From Desulfobacterales bacterium (GTDB lineage: Bacteria > Desulfobacterota > Desulfobacteria > Desulfobacterales > JAUCGF01), in NCBI GenBank assembly GCA_029940345.1, contig JAOZRC010000081.1:1-12812 (forward strand): a stretch of 12,812 nucleotides of DNA, in the 5' to 3' direction. This document shows positions 6,576 to 12,812 of the stretch, in pieces (the first letter of the stretch is position 1; the number at the start of each line of letters is the position of its first letter). Below the pieces are notes generated by a model that ran no database searches, was not told where the DNA came from, and was given only the letters and a program-made list of their open reading frames with translations. The translations under genes and the position numbers were made by a program.

Positions 6576-8429
6576 TTATCGTTCAAGCATTTCAGTCAAA
6601 CCGGAGGCTCGTTGCACCGGCGTAAGAACAGCCGTTCGCAGCACCTCTTCTTTCGCTATCACGGATACACTCAGACGCGCCCTGGTTATCGCCGTATACA
6701 ATAATTCACGCGTTACAATCGGCGATGGCCAGGGTGGCAGGATCACCATAATGTGATCAAACTCCGATCCCTGGCTCTTATGAATGGTCATCGCAAAAAC
6801 AGTTTCAAGGCAGCGGAGTCGGGACGGAGCAAAGCGCCGCATAACACCGTGTTCATCTATAAAAACAGCATGTAAAGATGAATCCGGTGCATCGGGCATT
6901 TTTTGCATTAAAATCCCAATGTCACCGTTAAACAGACCGAGTTGGTAGTTATTACGGGTGATCATCACAGGACGTCCGTCGTACCATTCTCTATTCGGAG
7001 CAAGCCGAGTGCGTTTTTGCAGAATCCGTTCCACTGCCAGATTGACCGACCCTACGCCGGACGGACCTTCTTTAAGGGCACATAATATCCTGAAGCGGTT
7101 AAAAAAATTCATCCGCTGCACCGGTTTGGGTTCATGGACATAAGCGTCATAATAGCGCCCCATTCCAGATTCAATAAGATAGTCATAAGACCCCATTTCC
7201 GGAGGTTCAATCAGATTGACAGCCGGCCATTTAGCGCTTTTACATACAGTCATTACTAAATCGGCATCCCCCGCATTAATGGCTTTGGCCAAATAATCAA
7301 TATCAGCGCCGGAACGATAATTATGTTTCAAACGGATAATGCACGATGTAAGCAGGTTATCATCTTTCATCTTAACACGGCAAATATCTCCCAGGATAGC
7401 CCCCACTTCTACGGATGCCAATTGGTCCTGATCACCCAGAAGAATCAAATGAGCTTGCTTAGGTGCGGCTTCGACCAGTTTAGTCATCAGGGGTAACGAT
7501 ATCATGGACGCCTCATCCACGATAATCATGTCAGCCGGAAGCGGATTGCCGGCATGATGTCGAAACCGCGAAGGAGCATCCCGAATTACGCCTAACAAAC
7601 GATGAAGCGTTGATGCTTGGGTGGGAATCAGAGCTAAGACATCATCATCACAATCAAATGGCATACTCCCGGAAAGCGCTTTGACCTTTTGAACGGAATC
7701 ACCTAATCGAGCGGCCGCTTTACCGGTCGGCGCGGCCATAAAAATTCGAGGAACACCGCGTTGCGTAATTTTATACTGCTCTATTAACAAAGCGATGATT
7801 TTGGCGACTGTGGCGGTTTTACCTGTTCCCGGTCCGCCGGAGATGATTGTAATACGGTTTTGAATCGCTTTTTGAGCGGCCAAACGCTGTAAATCCGGTG
7901 CTATCGTAAAATCTGGCTGGGGAAAAAGACGATTCAACCCTTTTTCAAGCGCTTTCTGATGAACATCATCGAATTTCGATCCGGCCCGTTGTTTCAATTG
8001 ATTTATCAACCGCTGTTGAAAATCCCAGTATCGGCTCAAATAGAGTCGCCCGCCCCTTTTAGAATCAAGCTCAAAAACAAGAGGTGTTGCCCGAACGCCA
8101 TCGCCTATCATCCCCTTTTGGGCAATGCTTTTGTTTAGGGCTTCAACCCACATTTTTAACGGCGGCCATGTACAAACGGAAAAATGGAAAGCAGTTACGC
8201 TTGAATTGTTAAATGAATTAATGTCTTCAGTTTCAATCCGCTTTCCGGCAATCCGGCCGATGTCCGCACATACATGTCCTGCGGATGTAAAACAGCTGGC
8301 AACAGCCGCGCCCAACAATACAAGTGGGTCAGCTTCATCAGTAATACGTCCCATACATTCAGCGAACCGGTAATCCAATTCAGAGAAATAACCGATTTTA
8401 AACAGATGTTTGATTGTGGGATTTTTCAA
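6576..8429 (-). CDS. recD: Exonuclease V subunit RecD, 5'-to-3' DNA helicase
   Basis: This is a superfamily 1B helicase subunit of the RecBCD enzyme, which unwinds and degrades double-strand ends and prepares them for RecA. The 617-aa length matches E. coli RecD (about 608). The N-terminal region (1-180) is the RecD-type accessory domain. Motifs follow in order: Walker A GGPGTGKT (198-205), APTGKAAARL (233-242), VDEASM (304-309), LGDQDQL (331-337), NYRSG (370-374), TIHKSQGSEF (548-557) and LLYTAITRAR (576-585). The start is a TTG at 8427-8429, because TGA lies in frame two codons upstream; the N-terminus from this TTG aligns well with the family. That TTG is inside a heptamer repeat. The gene is 29 bp downstream of recB and surely cotranscribed. 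All motifs are intact. Confidence 0.95.
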   Translation of the reverse strand: MKNPTIKHLFKIGYFSELDYRFAECMGRITDEADPLVLLGAAVASCFTSAGHVCADIGRIAGKRIETEDINSFNNSSVTAFHFSVCTWPPLKMWVEALNKSIAQKGMIGDGVRATPLVFELDSKRGGRLYLSRYWDFQQRLINQLKQRAGSKFDDVHQKALEKGLNRLFPQPDFTIAPDLQRLAAQKAIQNRITIISGGPGTGKTATVAKIIALLIEQYKITQRGVPRIFMAAPTGKAAARLGDSVQKVKALSGSMPFDCDDDVLALIPTQASTLHRLLGVIRDAPSRFRHHAGNPLPADMIIVDEASMISLPLMTKLVEAAPKQAHLILLGDQDQLASVEVGAILGDICRVKMKDDNLLTSCIIRLKHNYRSGADIDYLAKAINAGDADLVMTVCKSAKWPAVNLIEPPEMGSYDYLIESGMGRYYDAYVHEPKPVQRMNFFNRFRILCALKEGPSGVGSVNLAVERILQKRTRLAPNREWYDGRPVMITRNNYQLGLFNGDIGILMQKMPDAPDSSLHAVFIDEHGVMRRFAPSRLRCLETVFAMTIHKSQGSEFDHIMVILPPWPSPIVTRELLYTAITRARLSVSVIAKEEVLRTAVLTPVQRASGLTEMLER

Positions 8430-8454
8430 GTTTCAAGTTCCGTATTCCGAATTT
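8427..8454. repeat. Seven-base-period repeat filling the recB/recD junction
   Basis: Four heptamers occupy this stretch: CAAGTTT, CAAGTTC, CGTATTC and CGAATTT. They make up nearly all of the 29-bp spacer between recB and recD, and the first contains the TTG start codon of recD. Any Shine-Dalgarno function must come from GGAA inside the repeat. Confidence 0.5.
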
Positions 8455-8458
8455 ATCT

Positions 8459-11400
8459 TTAGTCACTATTTCCAAAAAGATCGGACAGCGCTTTGATCAA
8501 TTTAGCCAACGGTTTATCGCGGAAAACACCGTATTCAGGCCCGGTGTGCGGCGACATGCCCCTGAGAAACAGATAATACACCTTTCCGAAATGAATATCG
8601 TAATCATAATTTTTTATCCGGTGTGATAACAAACGGTGCAGCGCGACTGTGTAGATATGATACTGTAAATAGTAGTGATGCTCCGCCATTGTTTCCGCCA
8701 TATACCTGACGGTGTAGTCCTGATACTGTTCACCAAGAAAATTTGATTTATAATCTGCGACATACCATCGCCCCCTATATTGAAAAATCAGATCAATGAA
8801 TCCCTTGAGAAATCCTTTGAGCGGCACAAAAGAGAGCCGTTTGAGCCTATTGATGTATTCCTGTGAAACGGATGCACCATTTTCAGCAAACACGGCGGCA
8901 AGCGTGCGTCCTGTCAGGCCGGAATTTCGCGGATTCCGTCGATTGGCTACGGGAAAAAGAAACTCAAGCTCATTAAAACGGTGTCCCATCGAAATTTCGC
9001 TGAGGCATAATTCAGGTTCATCCGGATCAAGCCGTGTGTGGATATTTTCCTCGATCGTCTGGCTGACGGTTGGCTGCCAGCGCACAGCGTCAAAACCGAA
9101 ACGGTCTAACTGTTCGTGTACTAGCGTTTCAAGCGTCTGACGCTTATCATACTGAAAATCCAGATTTTCATAAATGGCATGAATCATATCACCTGCTTGA
9201 AATCCGCCGCCGAAACCGGTGAGCGTGATGGGATGTCCGGCGTTTTCGATTACATCCGGGGTTTCATATTTTTCATATAAGGGGTATGAGGCGCTCTTTT
9301 GATCAATATTGTCACGGTCGCGTCCCTCGATTGCATCCGGCGACAAAGATATCCCGTGAGCAGTCAGGCCGGAAAAGCTGGATATTCGCCATTTTTGTGC
9401 AAACGTGCGTTGGGTTTGTAAAACGGTAAACTCATAATTAAGGTCTTGGGCCGGTTGATAAGGCGCGCATTCCGTTTCATCTGGAGTTTCAACTTTAATC
9501 GCACCTTGCGAATCCTTTTCGAGACGCTTTAAATCAGCCCGTAAAGCATCATCACTCAGACCGCCAACGTATTCAGCGATCTTAGCAAGTTCATCCGGGC
9601 TGTCCGCCGCAGCCCCATGGGAGTGCAAAATATATCCTAACGAAGAGGTTTGCATATCGTTGATGGCTCCCCATACCACGACGCAATGATGCCGCGCCCG
9701 GGTTAAAGCCACGTATAACAAACGCAGATTCTCAGCGAACTCTTCGGTGCGGACGATTTGCTTATGCTCTTTTAACGCTTCCGACCCGATGTCAAACTTA
9801 GGTTTCCGGTTATCATCCAGATCATGGAACAGCGCTTCATCCCCTTGATCGTTTTTAAGCTTGCCATCCCATAAAAACGGACAATAAACTACCGGAAATT
9901 CCAGTCCCTTGCTTTTATGGACGGTTATCAGTTTGACAGCCTGGGCGTCACTTTCAAGCCTCAATTCACTGCTTTTTAATTTGTCAGACCCGGTTTGGCG
10001 TTGGCGTTCAAAATGGCGCATCAGGCCGGCCGGACTAAGATGCTTTAGCACGGCCGCTTCATGGAGCAGTTCGATCAGGTGAAGCAGGTTGGTCATACGC
10101 CGTTCACCGTTATCCAAACTCAATTGGCGTGTCGCAACGGTTTGAACGCAACCCTCTTGTTCGTCAACACCGGTGCTTAGTTTACATGCCAGAAGCGACC
10201 GGATCATCCGTATAAAACTATCATTTCGCCAACATTTACCCCAATCTTGAAACCGAATCAGCCAGTTTGCATAAACAGTTTCGTTTTCTTCAAGAAATTG
10301 AAAAGCGGCGCTGTCCAGACCGAACAGGGCACCTGAAAGCGCGTTTCTGATCTTGCCTGTGTTGCCCGGCTCATAAACGGCTTCTAACACCTCCTGTAAA
10401 TCGGCGGCTTGCGGAGAGTCAAACACGCTGGCATCACTGGTCAGGACACTGGGAACCTTCAATTCTCGAAGCGCATCCTGCATCCTGGCGGCCTGCAAAT
10501 TGGTGCGTGTTAAGACGGCAATATCTCCGGGAGTGATTGTGCGCCCGCCACTTGCGCCAATTTTCGTATCGTTGCTCAAAAGGCGCACGATGTCCGATGC
10601 TGCCATCCGGTAAAGATGGTCGTCTGCCCAGCCTTTGGTGATAAGACTTGTTTTTTTACCTTCACGCTCAATAAACTGAATGGTCAGAGGTGGCCCCGGT
10701 TGATTGTTGATAAAAAAACCGTCAACCGCTGCCGATTTCGGAGACACCTTTTTAAAATCAATTTGCGGATACCAAAAAGGACGTTCAATGCGACTGAAAA
10801 TTGTATTCACGGCATCAATCAGCAGGGGATCGGAGCGCCAGTTTGTAGGCAATGTAAAGATATTTTCACCCGCGTCCGCAATCGCTTTGAGATAAGCAAA
10901 AATATCAGCACCCCGGAAGGCATAGATCGATTGTTTGGGATCGCCGATTAGAAAAAGTGCCGGGCTTGCCTCTATTATATTTTTTGGCTGTTCGGTCTGA
11001 AATATCTTCCGGAAAATAGCGTACTGAATATGATCCGTGTCCTGGAATTCATCAATCAACGCCGCTTTGTAGCGGCTTCTGATTTTGCGCACCAAAGGTT
11101 CGCCCTCCGGTCCGTTAAGTGCATCATTCAGGCTTAATATCAAATCATCATAAAACCAAACACCGGCATCCTGTTTACGCCGTGCCAGTTCAGTTTCGGA
11201 GTATTCGATAAAGCGGCGTTTAAGTGCGAGCCATTTTTGCGCAAACAGACTCCCGGTTTCCACCAGTTTCTGGCAGGCGTCAAAGAACGGATGTTCAGGC
11301 GGGTCGTAATCTGCCTTTTTCTTTTCCCATAAACGAGAAGTAGTGAATTTGTAAACGCTATTGTCATCGTCAGCTGTGAAAATACATGACGGTTCGGGAG

Positions 11401-12268
11401 ATGCAAAGTATTGTTGGGTTTCACTGAGCCATTTGGGGAACCATGGTTTTCTATAACTGCTACGATTGACTCCCGGATGAGATTCAAAGAGAGCTTTAAT
11501 TTCTTCAAGGCAATTTTGCAATATTTCACGCGTTGTCCGAAAAGCATCTAAATAGAGATGTTCAATTTCAGATTCTTGTGTGGCGGTCTTTTCATTTTTT
11601 TGCGGAAGGATAACAAGGTTCGGCCGGGAGGCCGCCCTATCGATTATCTGAATCAACTTGTCAGGTGTAATGTTACGATCATTCAGATAACGGATAAACA
11701 AAGGATGAGCGTTGTAAAATTCCCGCGCCCAGAAATCGAAGGCAATCTCTTCATATAATGGACGACTATCTGCACTCAGTTCGGTGTCAAATAACGATCC
11801 GCTTTCAAACGCATTTTCCTGGAGCATCCGCATACAAAAACTGTGAATCGTAAAAATCGCGGCTTCATCAAAACTGCTCAGGGCATGTTTAATCTTATTC
11901 CTGATATTGCGCTGCTTTTCTGACGAATAGCCCAAAATCAGCGCGATCATTTCATCATCCGTATCTGGCGGTTTATGCTCAATAGCAAGCAGCGCCTGGT
12001 TCAGACGCAGACGAATCTTCTTTTTCAATTCCGCAGTCGCCGCAATGGTAAATGTGACCACTAATATCTGGTCAATGCGAATACCTTCGGTGATACATCG
12101 CAAAAAAAGGGATGAAATCGTATACGTCTTTCCGGTTCCGGCGCTCGCTTCGATGAGATTTGTACCATCAAGTTTGATCGTCTCGGGTTGAATGCGTTTA
12201 GAATTCTGAGTTCGGAGTTCAGAGTTCGGAATTCGATTGTTCGATTTCTGTTGGTGATCAGTGTGCAT
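8459..12268 (-). CDS. recB: Exonuclease V subunit RecB, helicase and nuclease
   Basis: This is the 3'-to-5' helicase and nuclease subunit of RecBCD. The helicase motifs are complete: EASAGTGKT (40-48), DEFQDTD (406-412), IGDPKQSIYAFRGAD (441-455), NWRS (476-479), TVHKSKGLEF (782-791) and LLYVALTRAR (850-859). The C-terminal RecB nuclease domain has H1030 (GDMIHAIYE), D1159 (GFIDLIF), D1172 and K1174 (VADYKSN), and the trailing HHYYLQYHIYTVAL. All expected metal and catalytic residues are therefore present. At 1269 aa it is somewhat longer than E. coli RecB (1180). The first 27 residues are unlike other RecB N-termini and are partly encoded by a heptamer repeat (residues 12-23). The ATG at 12266-12268 is the only usual start before the Walker motif, and its Shine-Dalgarno is weak. 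The gene lies 29 bp upstream of recD. No recC is seen. Confidence 0.95.
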   Translation of the reverse strand: MHTDHQQKSNNRIPNSELRTQNSKRIQPETIKLDGTNLIEASAGTGKTYTISSLFLRCITEGIRIDQILVVTFTIAATAELKKKIRLRLNQALLAIEHKPPDTDDEMIALILGYSSEKQRNIRNKIKHALSSFDEAAIFTIHSFCMRMLQENAFESGSLFDTELSADSRPLYEEIAFDFWAREFYNAHPLFIRYLNDRNITPDKLIQIIDRAASRPNLVILPQKNEKTATQESEIEHLYLDAFRTTREILQNCLEEIKALFESHPGVNRSSYRKPWFPKWLSETQQYFASPEPSCIFTADDDNSVYKFTTSRLWEKKKADYDPPEHPFFDACQKLVETGSLFAQKWLALKRRFIEYSETELARRKQDAGVWFYDDLILSLNDALNGPEGEPLVRKIRSRYKAALIDEFQDTDHIQYAIFRKIFQTEQPKNIIEASPALFLIGDPKQSIYAFRGADIFAYLKAIADAGENIFTLPTNWRSDPLLIDAVNTIFSRIERPFWYPQIDFKKVSPKSAAVDGFFINNQPGPPLTIQFIEREGKKTSLITKGWADDHLYRMAASDIVRLLSNDTKIGASGGRTITPGDIAVLTRTNLQAARMQDALRELKVPSVLTSDASVFDSPQAADLQEVLEAVYEPGNTGKIRNALSGALFGLDSAAFQFLEENETVYANWLIRFQDWGKCWRNDSFIRMIRSLLACKLSTGVDEQEGCVQTVATRQLSLDNGERRMTNLLHLIELLHEAAVLKHLSPAGLMRHFERQRQTGSDKLKSSELRLESDAQAVKLITVHKSKGLEFPVVYCPFLWDGKLKNDQGDEALFHDLDDNRKPKFDIGSEALKEHKQIVRTEEFAENLRLLYVALTRARHHCVVVWGAINDMQTSSLGYILHSHGAAADSPDELAKIAEYVGGLSDDALRADLKRLEKDSQGAIKVETPDETECAPYQPAQDLNYEFTVLQTQRTFAQKWRISSFSGLTAHGISLSPDAIEGRDRDNIDQKSASYPLYEKYETPDVIENAGHPITLTGFGGGFQAGDMIHAIYENLDFQYDKRQTLETLVHEQLDRFGFDAVRWQPTVSQTIEENIHTRLDPDEPELCLSEISMGHRFNELEFLFPVANRRNPRNSGLTGRTLAAVFAENGASVSQEYINRLKRLSFVPLKGFLKGFIDLIFQYRGRWYVADYKSNFLGEQYQDYTVRYMAETMAEHHYYLQYHIYTVALHRLLSHRIKNYDYDIHFGKVYYLFLRGMSPHTGPEYGVFRDKPLAKLIKALSDLFGNSD
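12201..12235. repeat. Seven-base-period repeat inside the recB 5' coding region
   Basis: Five consecutive 7-nt units fit GAAnnnn on the minus strand, with forms such as GAACTCC and GAATTCT. They translate to IPNSELRTQNS, upstream of the conserved RecB start region. This low-complexity stretch is usually intergenic in style, so the array appears to have been captured into the reading frame. Confidence 0.6.
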
Positions 12269-12276
12269 GTCAGCTT

Positions 12277-12433
12277 CTACTTAACTCCGAAGTGTGCTTT
12301 CCTATGACAGTTGGGACATAAAGCGATCGTATTTTTAACAGTGTCATCTCCACCATTTGCTACGTGAATTAGCAAAATTATTGTTTACATCAAGGAACCA
12401 GTCACCAGTTTCATTCAATAGTTTTTGTACCTT
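12277..12433 (-). pseudogene. Degenerate HNH endonuclease 3' end
   Basis: On the minus strand, 12372 down to 12277 reads LLIHVANGGDD, then TVKNTIALCPNCHRKAHFGVK and a stop. This is the C-terminal half of the HNH motif (HHI..LANGGDD..NT.ALCPNCH..H). A different frame just upstream (12433-12374) reads LLNETGDWFLDVNNN, which resembles the preceding G..FLEVHHI stretch with both His changed to Asn. The two pieces are out of frame, and a TAA blocks the C-terminal frame at 12385-12387. It is therefore a decayed nuclease gene. The stop is 8 bp upstream of the recB ATG. It may derive from a mobile HNH gene; I cannot identify the parent. Confidence 0.7.
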
Positions 12434-12513
12434 TTATTTCTTTCATCAACTTAATTGCGGGTTATGTGTGTCCTTCATCAATGAATAATGGCTAACTATG
12501 AATTATCCATCAG

Positions 12514-12812
12514 CTAACCACAACAACTGAATACTCCTGAAATTTTTTCCGCACTAACTATTTTCATTGACTCAACATGAGATTGAGCAATAAGTAAACG
12601 ATCAAAGGGATCTTTATGAATATGGGGAAGATCGCGCAACGCGTAAATATGCTTTATACTTGGCACGGTCATAATTGGTGATTTTGAAATATGTCTTACG
12701 CCTATGAATTAAGGTATTGATCAATTATAAAATCACCAATTATGGCCTTCGCGAGTATAATTGAATTGGCAACAAATTTAAATCGTTTTGTTCTATTTGA
12801 ACATTGATCAGC
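12514..12812 (-). pseudogene. VapC-like PIN-domain toxin, interrupted by a MITE and cut by the window edge
   Basis: PIN-domain toxins are Mg-dependent RNases of type II toxin-antitoxin systems. From the window edge, the minus-strand frame reads LINVQIEQNDLNLLPIQL, then runs into an inserted element (12657-12757) and stops. Past the insertion another frame gives KHIYALRDLP, then HIHKDPFDRLLIAQ, then VESMKIVSAEK, ending at the TAG at 12514-12516. Joined at the duplicated TA, the pieces give a continuous LLPIQLKHIYALRDLP, typical of PIN (PF01850) proteins, including the conserved DPFD acidic motif. The N-terminal part with the first catalytic Asp lies outside the window, as would an upstream antitoxin. 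The interrupted copy should be inactive. Confidence 0.8.
12655..12759. mobile_element. 101-bp MITE with TA target duplication inserted in the PIN gene
   Basis: The element occupies 12657-12757 and is flanked by TA at 12655-12656 and 12758-12759. Its 29-bp terminal inverted repeats (12657-12685 and 12729-12757) match at 24 of 29 positions. They begin TACT and share an identical 16-mer CATAATTGGTGATTTT. The 43-nt centre is AT-rich and non-coding. Deleting the element and one TA restores the PIN frame exactly, which fixes the boundaries independently. TA targeting suggests mobilisation by an IS630/Tc1-mariner type transposase, which is not in this window. Confidence 0.85.

Noticed and set aside
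6388..6756. 122-codon open frame on the plus strand
   Set aside because: It spans the repeat arm and the antisense of the recD 3' end; the recD frame has full motif support.
11140..11547. 135-codon minus-strand frame within recB
   Set aside because: Out-of-frame shadow of recB, which is intact over this stretch.
6576..12268. AddAB or AdnAB nuclease system
   Set aside because: The smaller gene has RecD-type SF1B motifs and the larger a full RecB architecture; no second nuclease domain is seen.
12709..12812. Frame reading RFKFVANSIILAKAIIGDF at the window edge as a separate gene
   Set aside because: The neighbouring frame encodes LINVQIEQNDLNLLPIQL, which matches the PIN family and joins the downstream PIN half once the element is removed.

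Overview
The window looks like chromosomal DNA of a Gram-negative, mesophilic, moderate-GC bacterium. The best guess is a sulfate-reducer-like member of the Desulfobacterota. This rests on gene content (a MshEN/HAMP class III cyclase, LysM-deacetylase, Mrp without a MIP18 domain, RecB/RecD) and on the style of the intergenic repeats. No rRNA, tRNA or marker protein fixes the lineage, so it is an inference.

Layout. (1) At 54-485, on the minus strand, lies an unrecognised 143-aa coiled-coil protein with its own promoter-like region. (2) From 486 to 1305 there is no gene. This stretch holds a 170-bp palindromic MITE-like element with a perfect 7-bp target duplication and a further partial copy of its end sequence. 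(3) From 1306 to 6042, on the plus strand, lie a membrane adenylate cyclase, a secreted LysM/polysaccharide deacetylase, a LysM/TPR lipoprotein and an Mrp/NBP35-type Fe-S carrier ATPase. The first three are tightly spaced or overlap and look like one envelope-related operon. Mrp follows 45 bp later. (4) From 6043 to 6575 there is a convergent intergenic region packed with palindromes: a 74-bp hairpin, then a nested pair of REP-like inverted repeats. (5) From 12268 back to 6576, on the minus strand, lie recB and recD, both with intact motifs, for a RecBCD-type helicase-nuclease. No recC is present upstream within the window. (6) From 12277 to 12812 is gene debris: a degenerate HNH endonuclease ending 8 bp before recB, and a PIN-domain (VapC-like) toxin gene split by a 101-bp TA-flanked MITE.

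The most solid discoveries are small and structural. Removing the 101-bp element plus one TA copy rejoins the PIN reading frame exactly. The nested palindromes at 6236-6420 show compensatory changes in a terminal mini-hairpin next to an invariant 12-mer. Seven-base-period repeats (GAAnnnn) sit at the recB start, the recB/recD junction and the recD end; one encodes part of the RecB N-terminus and one contains the recD start codon. The deacetylase has Gln where the CE4 family normally has the first metal-binding His. I see no CRISPR array, complete transposase, or recognisable new defence system.
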